The notes beneath the pieces are model-generated. The model was given only the letters and a program-made list of their open reading frames with translations, had not been told where the DNA came from and did not search any database. From assembly GCA_030746455.1 (NCBI GenBank), contig JASLMQ010000893.1, positions 1 to 9,911 of the forward strand: 9,911 nucleotides of DNA, read 5' to 3'. The position numbers and the translations under genes were made by a program. How positions within the stretch are numbered: position 1 is the stretch's first letter; each line of letters starts with the position of its first letter. This DNA comes from Candidatus Latescibacterota bacterium (GTDB lineage Bacteria > Latescibacterota > UBA2968 > GCA-2709665). Shown here piece by piece: positions 1 through 6,867 of the stretch.

Positions 1-809
1 TGTGGGTTGAAGTAAGTATCGAAGATACCGATGTGCGGGAAGTTCAGGATGAAGTAGCCGGTGAGGTTCCAGAGGACGGGCACGGCCGCTATCGCGATGC
101 CGATCCAGAAGGCCCGGCTGCGGCAGAACCAGGGCCAGCCACCCCGTCGGTCGAAATCGGACGTGAGCTCGAGGGGGACGAGGGCGAGCGGGAAGGTGAG
201 GCGCTCGCTTTCCTCCCACTGCCTCTGGAAGATCACCGTGATGCCAATGCCGCCGAGGAGCACGGCCAAAGCGATGGAGGCCGCCCAGAACAGCGCGGGC
301 AGCCAGACGCCCCAGGGCGTCCCGAGCCCCGGTGGCAGGCCGTTGAAGAAATGGATGATGGCGTCCCCCCTGTCCCGAGGGTACATCCACCACGGCACCT
401 GGTCGAAGAACAGCTCCTGCCACCGGTTTTCAGGAGAGGCATAGTAGTGGGGGGCGGCCATGTGCCCCACCCACTGGGTGATCCAGGTATACCCGGCGAA
501 GCTGCCGCCGATCCAGACCATCGAGAAGATCACCAGCAGATCCATTCCGGTGAGGGACCACCGGGGCGCCAGGCGCTTGAGCACGGTGTTGATGATCAGC
601 CACCACACGAAGGGCAGGAGCGCCGTCATCGGCAGATTGGACATGGCCATGTGCGCCGATTTCGACTTGAACTCCAGGTAGGTGCTGGCCACGCAGGTGC
701 ACGCGACCGTAGCCGCGCCGAGAGCAACCGCACGGAGCGTGACGGTTCTGGATCCCTCGGGCTCGGGTTCTGCCTGCTGGAGCACCTGCTGCTGAGCGGC
801 GTTTCGCAT
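1..809 (-). CDS. DUF6785-type polytopic membrane protein, N-terminal part (C-terminus beyond left edge)
   Basis: The minus-strand reading frame is open from an ATG at 809-807 to the left edge (269 full codons), so the stop codon lies outside the window. A GGAAG stretch six bases before the ATG is a plausible ribosome site. The N-terminus is a short Gln/Glu-rich cytoplasmic-looking tail (residues 1-20). Hydrophobic segments follow at about 25-42, 59-78, 88-112, 167-194 and 233-255. Between the third and fourth lies a Trp/Pro-rich loop with YYASPENRWQELFF (122-135) and VPWWMYP (138-144). After the fourth comes FQRQWEESERLTFPLALVP (194-212). From memory of the family, the 'ATPENRW' loop and the 'RQW..ERL.FPL' motif are typical of the DUF6785/DUF6784 membrane proteins common in Planctomycetota and related phyla. 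Their function is unknown; transport has been assumed from topology only. The gene is divergent from the toroid gene at 1045, and both may be controlled from the region between them. No database search was possible. Confidence 0.8.
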   Translation of the reverse strand, partial: MRNAAQQQVLQQAEPEPEGSRTVTLRAVALGAATVACTCVASTYLEFKSKSAHMAMSNLPMTALLPFVWWLIINTVLKRLAPRWSLTGMDLLVIFSMVWIGGSFAGYTWITQWVGHMAAPHYYASPENRWQELFFDQVPWWMYPRDRGDAIIHFFNGLPPGLGTPWGVWLPALFWAASIALAVLLGGIGITVIFQRQWEESERLTFPLALVPLELTSDFDRRGGWPWFCRSRAFWIGIAIAAVPVLWNLTGYFILNFPHIGIFDTYFNP

Positions 810-916
810 GGATCACTTCCGCTTCGGTTAGGGTGGTGTATTGCGACGAAAGGTATAGGCGCCCACATCCAAGCGCAAGGCCGAATGACGGCCGGCCGAG
901 GACGGCCGATCCCACA

Positions 917-950
917 CGACCGGGTCCCGGGGTCGTTTTTGTGTTTGTTT
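917..950 (+). terminator. Weak hairpin followed by T-rich tract in the leader of the toroid gene
   Basis: CGACC (917-921) can pair with GGTCG (931-935) around a nine-base loop. Five T residues follow directly (936-940), then GTGTTTGTTTT. The shape is that of an intrinsic terminator read on the plus strand, but the stem is only five pairs. No plus-strand gene lies upstream within the window, so it would stop stray transcription or act as a leader attenuator, or it may be chance in GC-rich sequence. Confidence 0.3.
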
Positions 951-951
951 T

Positions 952-965
952 GCTCCCCGGGGAGC
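952..965. promoter_or_regulatory. 14-base perfect palindrome, candidate operator
   Basis: GCTCCCCGGGGAGC reads the same on both strands. It sits 79 bases before the chosen start of the toroid gene and immediately upstream of a TATCTT that resembles a -10 box. A dimeric regulator could bind here, between or over the promoter elements of the divergent pair. It could equally be a coincidence in GC-rich DNA, as no second copy was found upstream of the other genes. Confidence 0.3.
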
Positions 966-1031
966 TATCTTTCGGCCGCACTGTTCTCCAGACGGACACG
1001 CCGTTGTGGTCTGCGGTCAAACCCTCACTGG

Positions 1032-1039
1032 AAAGGAAG
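1032..1039 (+). promoter_or_regulatory. Ribosome binding site that decides the start of the toroid gene
   Basis: AAAGGAAG ends five bases before a GTG at 1045-1047. An in-frame GTG at 1006 would add 13 residues but has no purine-rich site in front of it. The 1045 start is therefore preferred. Confidence 0.55.
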
Positions 1040-1044
1040 CTGTC

Positions 1045-2388
1045 GTGGAGAAGGCACCGTTCGACCAGGAAGAGCTCGTCGCGGCCTACACCAAATTCGA
1101 CGCCAGCCGGAACCGGGGGCGAGGGAACTCCGCCAATCCCGATTCCGGTGCCCTGGGCTGGGGCGAGAGCGGCATCCTGGAAGGCTATGTGAAGCTCTAT
1201 GAAGCGACGGGGGACAACGCCTGGCTCGACAGGATCGTCGCCCACTTCGATCGGATGATCGCGAACCGGAAGGACCACTACGCCGATGGCTTCGACACCT
1301 GGGTGACCACGACCTATGCGGTCGGCCTGGTGCGAACGGGCAGGTTTCATTGCCGGGGTACGGCACGGATCGCGCCCGAGGAGGCCCGGGTGTGGACGTC
1401 GCGAGGTGGGGCGGAAGTGCGCGATGGGGAGTGGGTGCTCGAGATCGACCGGGGAGGCAAGTACCGGTTGCTCAAGTATGGAACGCGCAAGCCGGTGGCA
1501 AAGGGCTCGTATCGTCCCGGGAAGCCCATCACGTCTCTTCCCCCATTCGAGCTTACAATCGAGGGCAAGGCCGAGCCGGGCGACCGGTTCTGGATCCAGA
1601 GCACAGGCGCCGAGCCGCAGGAGTACATCGTGCATCAGGGGATGTTTCTGCATCCCATCAGCCGGTTCGTTGCCCACGCATTGAAGGGCCGCGGATTGAA
1701 GCGACGCTACCGGAAGGCTGCGGAGGGCTACCTCGACCTCATCGGCACGATCGCGAAGAAGCACGATCGAGACTGGTTGGACACGACGTCCACCGCGGGT
1801 GGATACCGGTTCCCGGCCCTCAAGACGGATCGGTTTCCCAACCGGATCCTGCCACACAACCAGTACCTCGCCATCGCCAGGGCCTACCTCTTCGCGAGCA
1901 GCGTCTCGCGCAAGCGGCTGTTTCGCGACCGGGCGGAGCGGATGGCGCGGAATTTTAGGCGACACATCTGGAGGACCGGGAAGGCCTACACCTGGCACTA
2001 CTGGGACTGGATCGAGGACGGGGAGGAGGACCACAGCGGCGTGGAGGATACGGGGCACGGCCACATCGACATCGGGTTCGCGGTGGACGCCTGCCGCGCC
2101 GGCGTCGTGTTCACCAACGCCGATCTGAGGCGGTTCGCCCGAACGCTCCTCGACCAGATGTGGAACGGATCGCTTGAGGATCCCACGATCGGTGGGCGCG
2201 TAGACAGCCGTGACGGGAACTCGGCGGCGGTGGGAGACTGGATCGACCTGTGCCAGTGGAACCCGAAGGTGTGGGACGTGATGTGGGCATCCTACTGCAA
2301 GCAGGGAGGACCGGTTGCGGCCATCCCGTCGATCCTTCAGGGATGGGCCAGGCTGCAGGAGGGGAAGCAGTCGAGGCGGAGGAAGTAG
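1045..2388 (+). CDS. Predicted alpha/alpha-toroid (six-hairpin glycosidase or C5-epimerase-like) protein with inserted beta region
   Basis: The 447-residue product has no signal peptide and is probably cytoplasmic. Helix-hairpin patterns typical of alpha/alpha toroids begin at once: LGWGESGILEGYVKLYEAT (37-55), with small residues before an aromatic/charged helix. Residues about 100-190 are different. They are rich in beta-type alternation, Gly and Pro, including PGDRFWIQSTG, and look like an inserted beta module. Helices resume with PHNQYLAIARAYL (270-282). The segment WHYWDW (317-322) followed by EDTGHGHIDIGF (334-345) is a cluster of Trp, His, Glu and Asp suited to a sugar-binding cleft. 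It resembles the 'GHG..D' helix of D-glucuronyl C5-epimerase C-terminal domains and uncharacterised toroid proteins of Planctomycetota. Substrate and reaction cannot be read from the sequence; an acidic glycan is inferred from the heparinase-like neighbour. The C-terminus is basic (SRRRK). Its stop lies 22 bases from that of the opposing lipoprotein gene. The fold is moderately certain and the enzyme class is not. Confidence 0.7.
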   Translation: MEKAPFDQEELVAAYTKFDASRNRGRGNSANPDSGALGWGESGILEGYVKLYEATGDNAWLDRIVAHFDRMIANRKDHYADGFDTWVTTTYAVGLVRTGRFHCRGTARIAPEEARVWTSRGGAEVRDGEWVLEIDRGGKYRLLKYGTRKPVAKGSYRPGKPITSLPPFELTIEGKAEPGDRFWIQSTGAEPQEYIVHQGMFLHPISRFVAHALKGRGLKRRYRKAAEGYLDLIGTIAKKHDRDWLDTTSTAGGYRFPALKTDRFPNRILPHNQYLAIARAYLFASSVSRKRLFRDRAERMARNFRRHIWRTGKAYTWHYWDWIEDGEEDHSGVEDTGHGHIDIGFAVDACRAGVVFTNADLRRFARTLLDQMWNGSLEDPTIGGRVDSRDGNSAAVGDWIDLCQWNPKVWDVMWASYCKQGGPVAAIPSILQGWARLQEGKQSRRRK

Positions 2389-2410
2389 GCGGTGGCCCGG
2401 TGTCTGCGTC

Positions 2411-3295
2411 TCAAGGCGATCGCGCGCAGCGGAATCCGACGTCTCTTGATTTACGCGCTGGGCTGTCGCTATTCCGGTTGGATGAACGGAGCATGTCGGG
2501 CGGCGTGAGCCAGGACCCGCCTCGGAAGACCGCACTGGGGGCCCCAATGGGGCCGGTGGGATTCTCGCGAGGGCTCCGCCAGTAGTAATCGGGATCGTAG
2601 CCGTCCTCTACCCACTCCCACAGGTTCCCGGCCATGTCGTGTGCGCCGTAGGGACTTGAGCCCGCCGGGAAGCTGCCCACGACCATGGTGCTGTCCAGCC
2701 GTGAATCGCAGTTCGCCCGGGTCGTGTCCGGCGCCTGATGGCCCCAGGGGTAGAGTCGACCATCCGCTCCTCGGGCGGCCTTCTCCCATTCGGCCTCCGT
2801 GGGGAGCCGCAGACCCGCCCACCGGCAATACGCGAAGGCATCGTGCCAGGATACCCCCATCACGGGTTGGTCCGGCCCGATCAACGGATTCCTCCCCGCC
2901 ATCGCGGAATAGCCCTCGGACGTGTATGGCCTGCCCGTGGCCCGCACGAAGTCCAGGTACTTCCTGTTGGTCACCTCGAACTTGTCTATGGCGAACGCAT
3001 CCAGGAAGATCGTGTGCACAGGGCGCTCGTCATCCTGATCATCGTTCGATCCCATCAGGAACTCCCCCGCCGGCACCAGGACCATCTCGTGTTTGACGCT
3101 TCCAGACCCGGCCGCGGGATGCATCAGCTCCTCGCCCGGTTCGCTTGGGCCCTTTCCTCCGCACGATGCGAAGCAGGCGAGCAGGGAAGAGACCAGGAGG
3201 GACTGGAGAGACGGCAGCTGCGGTCGACGTATCCGAGAGATTGCTTCGAGTTCCATAGTTGCTCGTGTCCAATGGCTGAGCTGCTGCACTCGCAT
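2411..3295 (-). CDS. SUMF1/FGE-fold lipoprotein lacking the catalytic cysteines
   Basis: The 294-residue product has a basic N-region, a hydrophobic stretch (about 28-45) with candidate lipobox cysteines at 41 (LLAC) and 45 (FASC), and a Gly/Pro/Ser linker, so it is probably a lipoprotein. Residues 70-294 form a complete SUMF1 (FGE-sulfatase) domain: MVLVPAGEFLMGS, DERPVHTIFLDAFAIDKFEVTN, PVMGVSWHDAFAYCRWAGLR, LPTEAEWEKAARG, LYPWG, DMAGNLWEWVEDGY, RGGSW and VGFRCA. In active aerobic FGE the segment after RGGS carries two catalytic cysteines, six residues from RGGS onward and five apart. Here those places are Thr264 and Leu269, so sulfatase activation is unlikely. A C-type-lectin-like ligand-binding or different iron-enzyme role is possible. 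ATG at 3295 has AGGA five bases upstream. An in-frame ATG at 3256 would still leave the whole signal peptide and fits the candidate promoter better. The gene converges on the toroid gene. Confidence 0.9.
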   Translation of the reverse strand: MRVQQLSHWTRATMELEAISRIRRPQLPSLQSLLVSSLLACFASCGGKGPSEPGEELMHPAAGSGSVKHEMVLVPAGEFLMGSNDDQDDERPVHTIFLDAFAIDKFEVTNRKYLDFVRATGRPYTSEGYSAMAGRNPLIGPDQPVMGVSWHDAFAYCRWAGLRLPTEAEWEKAARGADGRLYPWGHQAPDTTRANCDSRLDSTMVVGSFPAGSSPYGAHDMAGNLWEWVEDGYDPDYYWRSPRENPTGPIGAPSAVFRGGSWLTPPDMLRSSNRNSDSPARKSRDVGFRCARSP

Positions 3296-3310
3296 CAGGT
3301 TCCTGGGTGA

Positions 3311-3339
3311 AATCTAGACCAAAGCGATGCGGGAGGCAA
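3311..3339 (-). promoter_or_regulatory. Candidate sigma70-type promoter for the SUMF1-fold lipoprotein gene
   Basis: Read on the minus strand, TTGCCT (3339-3334) and TAGATT (3316-3311) are separated by exactly 17 bases. Each matches four of six consensus positions. Transcription would begin near 3304, giving almost no leader for the ATG at 3295 but about 48 bases for the ATG at 3256. The site is predicted by eye only. Confidence 0.35.
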
Positions 3340-3357
3340 AGAGGAAACAGCAAGAGA

Positions 3358-3500
3358 CAGCGATCAGCCCTCAGCCGATAGCAGTCAGCCGTACTGCGGA
3401 AATGGCCGTGCACCCGAGTGCCTTCGCTGTGGCCGGCAGAGAGAGGCCATTGAGGGACTGGCTGTAGGCTGAAGGCTGTAAGCTGATGGCTTTCTATCGC
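3358..3500. repeat. Imperfect palindromic repeat built of CAGCC/GGCTG words
   Basis: The left arm (3358-3390) contains TCAGCC three times within 33 bases. The right arm (about 3455-3500) contains the complementary word pattern GGCTGTAGGCTGAAGGCTG and CTGATGGCT. The outer ends GCGAT (3360-3364) and ATCGC (3496-3500) are complementary, and so are the inner AATGGCC (3401-3407) and GGCCATT (3445-3451). The whole forms a long imperfect stem with an inner loop of about 37 bases. Repeats with this ATCAGCC/GGCTGAT vocabulary are scattered through many environmental genomes, where they are often mistranslated as 'AYSLQPTA'-like peptides. It resembles a REP-like or miniature non-autonomous element, but no flanking target duplication was recognised. 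It ends about ten bases before the ribosome site of the lyase gene. Confidence 0.75.
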
Positions 3501-3528
3501 CGTCGACCAAAGGGAGGGACAGCAGAAC

Positions 3529-6500
3529 ATGAGCGCCGTCGAGGCAACACCCGAGTCTAAAGGTCACCGCGTGGTGCAGTTTCCCGATCGGCCGAACGTC
3601 TGGATCGACCGACTGCCCCTGTCCGAGTTTCAGCGCCGGTACGAGGCGGGCGATGAGGAGATCCGCAAACGCGTGGCCGATGCGGTCGATGCGGCCGAGG
3701 CGTGGGCGGCCCGGTCCGACGCCTGGTACCTGGACACCATCTGGGACAGGGAGCCCAGGGGCGTGCTCACATGCGCCTGCCCGATCCACCCCTTCCGCGT
3801 CCGCTACTACAGTTTCTTCGACTGGTCGCTCGAGGAGCCCTGGCGTCTCTACTGCCCGTACTGCAGAGAGGAGGGAAGGCCCTACGACTACTACCCCAAC
3901 GCCAGATATCCCGATGAGGGGGACGGCTGCTTCCCCACCGACGAGGTCTGGCGTGAAGATCACGACGAGGCGTGGAGCCGGGATCACAACGGGATTCCCT
4001 GGGACCATTGGGATGGGGAGACGCACGGCTATGTCGAGCCGACCAATGCCTACTACTTCAAGGGGCTTTGCTGGATGAACTCGTTCCGTGAGCTGACCGG
4101 AACGGTCCTTCAGCGGCTGGGGGAGGCCTACCAGTTCGCGCGAACGCTGCGGAACGACGGTGAGGCAGCGGAGCGGTATGCGCGGAAGGCCAAGGTGCTG
4201 CTAGTTACACTGTCCCGAGCGTTCCTTGGAGACCCTTACCTGGCGGCGGTCACCGGGGTCGGCGAGGAGGAGTTCGGTGCACGGCTGAGCGATCTGTACG
4301 AGCCCGGGACCGAGGCCGGGCGCTATCCTGGCTATCGGCTGTACACGCCCTTCGATAGTCTGGAGGGTGATCCCAGGCGGCCGCTGGAGGGGTCGGAGTC
4401 ACGGTCGAGCAGACGGGTCGCCTGCCTCTATCCAGGGGTCTGGAACTGGAAGGCCTCGGAGTCACAGCACCTGATGCTGGGCTACAGTCTGATCGCCGAG
4501 TCGTTCGGCGCGGAGGAGCGCGGCTTGCGGGATGTGGCGCTTCGGATCGTGACGTCGGTGGAGGGGGACCGTGAGCGGTTGGAGGCGGCCGGCCAGCGGC
4601 TCAAGCGGGGCATCATCGAGTACACCCTTCACCCCTATACGCTTGTGACCGGAGCAGATAACCTGTCCACGTCCACGCAGATGCCGCGCCTGCAGCTGGG
4701 ACGGATCCTCGGCGACGACGAGATCATCGAGAAGGTCGCAGTTGACATCGGGTACTTCCTCCACAACTTCTTCACCGGCGATGGGATGGGCAAGGAGGGA
4801 TCGGCGTCGTACACCAGCTGGGGCATATCGAGCGTGATGGAAGTGCTCCACGGCGAGAAGGGGCAGCTCGACCGGGACGCGCCCCATTTCGACGAGGCGC
4901 TGGGGGGCCTCAACCTCTTCCAGATGCCGGTCTTCGCGCACGGCGTGGGCAGCTTCCTCCACACGGGATTCCCCAGCGGCCGCCCGACCTCGTGGGAGGA
5001 CTGCACGATCACGGCGTCGATGCCCCTGACCCAGCTCGGACAGCTCGAGGAGTTCGGAAAGGGGATTCCCGAGCCGTATCGACAGTGGATCGAGGTCGAG
5101 GAAGACGATTCGGGACGGCCCCAGGTTCGACTCAGGATCCCGATGCCCCTGCCCTCCCACCTGCTTGGAGAGAACCGGAAGGGCGTGCTGCGCAGCGGCT
5201 CGGGAGAGAACGCCAGGACGCTTTCGATCGACTTCACCGAGCGAGTGGGCCACTACCACATGGCGCCCCTTGGGCTGGTGCTCTACGCCAAGGGAAAGGA
5301 GCTTGCGACCGACCTGGGCTACATGGGCGCCAGCCACTTCATGACCGTGGATTGGATCAAGACCTTCCCGGCCCACAACACCCTCGCGATCCGAGCGGAA
5401 GATGGCGATCCCATGGACACCGAGAGCCTGCGCGGGGACGTGCGGTACTTCAAAGATCTCCCGGGTGTGAAGGCGATGGATGCCGCGGAGCAGGATGCCG
5501 TGGAGCTCGACAAGGTCCCGGGTACCGACCGGTACCAGCGGACCGTGGCGATGATCGATGTGGACGAGGACGATGCCTATGTGGTGGACGTGTTCCGCGC
5601 CAACGGCGGCACGCTCCATGACTGGACCTTCCACAGCAACGGACATCGTTTCGAGACTGAGGGCATCGAGCTGACCGATCTTGCGGACGCGGAGGAGACG
5701 CTGTACGACTACAGCGGGTTCAGCTTCACGCCCAGCCGGCGGACGCCCGGGCGCGGCGCCCGCTGGGGATCCCAGCGCGTGGATAGGCTCAAGGTCGATC
5801 GCAGCAGCGGGCCCTGGACCGCAACGTGGGGGGACGTGACCGAATTCCCCAGTGAGGACGGCACCCCCGAGGTGGATCCCGAGGTATTCCTGAAGCTACA
5901 CATGCTCGATGGTGACGGCACCGAGGTGATCGCCGGGACCGGGCCGGCGCAGCGGTGGCTGTCCAACAGGGACCTGGGCGAAGAGATGACGGTCGTCACG
6001 GTCCGACGCAAGGGCGGGACCGATCTCGACAGCTTCGTGGCCGTGCACGAGCCGTACAGGGGGACGGCCTACATCACGGAAGTGGAGCGCCTGGATCTGC
6101 CGGGCGACCCGGAGACTGTGGCCGTGAGGGTGGCACATCGCCTGGGTACCGACCTGATCCTGAGCACCAATACCACGGATGGAGCTTCCGAAGGCAAACG
6201 TGCAGCCGCGGACGGACACGCGCTCGAGACCGATGGTGAGCTGGCCGTGGCGTCGTTCGATGACCAGGGCTTGAGGTCGATCTCGGTGATTGGTGGAACC
6301 TTTGCGGAGGCGGACGGTCACAAGGTGGAGACCGTGGCCACCGTCGAGGGCCTCCTCCTGGGGTTCGATGACGTCGAGAAGGCCCTCGTCGTCCAGGCCG
6401 AGGGCGACATGCCCGAGGGGGACGTCTTGCGCGGGGAGGTGGTGACGGTGCGGCACCGTGAACGGTGTTCGGCCTACACGATCCAAAGCGTGGAGAACCG

Positions 6501-6867
6501 GGGGGGAGATGAGTACACGGTCCGTCTGGAGGGGTGGCCCCACCTGGCGATCGGGTACCTGAGGGTGACCGACACGGAGGCCGACCGCGCCTGGGTGGAG
6601 CCGCCGCCGGTCCTGCAGGGGAAGGTGGACCACCTGAACGTGTTCAAGGTCGAGGGGGATCGAAGCTTGACCTTCCTCGAGCCCCTTGGGGGGCGGGTGA
6701 GCGACGAGATCCGGGACGAGTGGGGATGCGGGATTCGCAGCAGGAACGCGCTCGAACTAGCCCACGCTGGTCTCGTGAGCCCGGGGGGAGATGTGGCCAT
6801 CTCGGCGCTGCACCCGGGTGTGGATCGGTTTCGTATCGTCGGGTCGGGCTACTGGACACGCTCATAA
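3529..6867 (+). CDS. Heparinase II/III-like polysaccharide lyase
   Basis: The 1112-residue product starts at an ATG nine bases after AGGGAGGGA (3511-3519). No signal peptide is seen. Near the N-terminus are C82, C84 and H87, followed by CPYC (109-112) and a Tyr/Pro/Asp-rich stretch. This looks like the small Cys-rich 'CP.C...YPN..YPD' element found in some heparinase-family proteins and may bind zinc. Residues about 120-510 are helical and toroid-like. They include N378 (ADNLSTSTQ), Y428 (GKEGSASYTSWG) and H471 (FAHGVGSF), candidates for the Asn/Tyr/His catalytic set of such lyases. The heparinase II/III beta-sandwich follows, with the signature DLGYMG...PAHNT (H616) and VDVFRANGGTLHDWTFHSNG (685-705, H702). 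About 350 further beta-rich residues complete the protein. The family cleaves uronate-containing polysaccharides by beta-elimination; the actual substrate is unknown. The next gene is 257 bases downstream on the same strand. Confidence 0.85.
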   Translation: MSAVEATPESKGHRVVQFPDRPNVWIDRLPLSEFQRRYEAGDEEIRKRVADAVDAAEAWAARSDAWYLDTIWDREPRGVLTCACPIHPFRVRYYSFFDWSLEEPWRLYCPYCREEGRPYDYYPNARYPDEGDGCFPTDEVWREDHDEAWSRDHNGIPWDHWDGETHGYVEPTNAYYFKGLCWMNSFRELTGTVLQRLGEAYQFARTLRNDGEAAERYARKAKVLLVTLSRAFLGDPYLAAVTGVGEEEFGARLSDLYEPGTEAGRYPGYRLYTPFDSLEGDPRRPLEGSESRSSRRVACLYPGVWNWKASESQHLMLGYSLIAESFGAEERGLRDVALRIVTSVEGDRERLEAAGQRLKRGIIEYTLHPYTLVTGADNLSTSTQMPRLQLGRILGDDEIIEKVAVDIGYFLHNFFTGDGMGKEGSASYTSWGISSVMEVLHGEKGQLDRDAPHFDEALGGLNLFQMPVFAHGVGSFLHTGFPSGRPTSWEDCTITASMPLTQLGQLEEFGKGIPEPYRQWIEVEEDDSGRPQVRLRIPMPLPSHLLGENRKGVLRSGSGENARTLSIDFTERVGHYHMAPLGLVLYAKGKELATDLGYMGASHFMTVDWIKTFPAHNTLAIRAEDGDPMDTESLRGDVRYFKDLPGVKAMDAAEQDAVELDKVPGTDRYQRTVAMIDVDEDDAYVVDVFRANGGTLHDWTFHSNGHRFETEGIELTDLADAEETLYDYSGFSFTPSRRTPGRGARWGSQRVDRLKVDRSSGPWTATWGDVTEFPSEDGTPEVDPEVFLKLHMLDGDGTEVIAGTGPAQRWLSNRDLGEEMTVVTVRRKGGTDLDSFVAVHEPYRGTAYITEVERLDLPGDPETVAVRVAHRLGTDLILSTNTTDGASEGKRAAADGHALETDGELAVASFDDQGLRSISVIGGTFAEADGHKVETVATVEGLLLGFDDVEKALVVQAEGDMPEGDVLRGEVVTVRHRERCSAYTIQSVENRGGDEYTVRLEGWPHLAIGYLRVTDTEADRAWVEPPPVLQGKVDHLNVFKVEGDRSLTFLEPLGGRVSDEIRDEWGCGIRSRNALELAHAGLVSPGGDVAISALHPGVDRFRIVGSGYWTRS

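Larger units (their letters stand above)
810..1044. other. Divergent intergenic region between the membrane-protein and toroid genes
   Basis: These 235 bases separate two genes read outward and should hold both promoters. For the minus-strand gene, a weak TTGCGC (873-878 read on the minus strand) and TATACC (852-857, minus) lie 15 bases apart, about 42 bases before the start; this is a poor match. The direct repeat GACGGCCG occurs at 887-894 and 901-908. A short hairpin with a T-rich tail and a 14-base perfect palindrome lie on the side nearer the toroid gene and are listed separately. A TATCTT (966-971) directly after the palindrome could be a -10 element for the toroid gene, but no well-spaced -35 is visible. 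No small gene was recognised here. Confidence 0.5.

Noticed and set aside
33..1202. A 389-codon plus-strand frame at the left end
   Set aside because: It is antisense to the membrane-protein gene, whose translation has clear membrane segments and family motifs, and it runs on into the toroid gene in the wrong frame.
430..2547. A 705-codon open frame on the minus strand
   Set aside because: It lies antisense to the membrane-protein start, the divergent region and the whole toroid gene. Its translation is rich in Arg, Pro and Gly with no recognisable domain, as expected of a GC-rich shadow frame.
3385..4026. A 213-codon minus-strand frame over the palindromic repeat and the lyase start
   Set aside because: Its 'AYSLQPTA' end is the typical mistranslation of the CAGCC/GGCTG repeat, and the rest is antisense to the lyase.
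4462..5646. A 394-codon open frame on the minus strand inside the lyase gene
   Set aside because: It is fully antisense to a well-supported heparinase-like reading frame, and its product shows no domain-like pattern.
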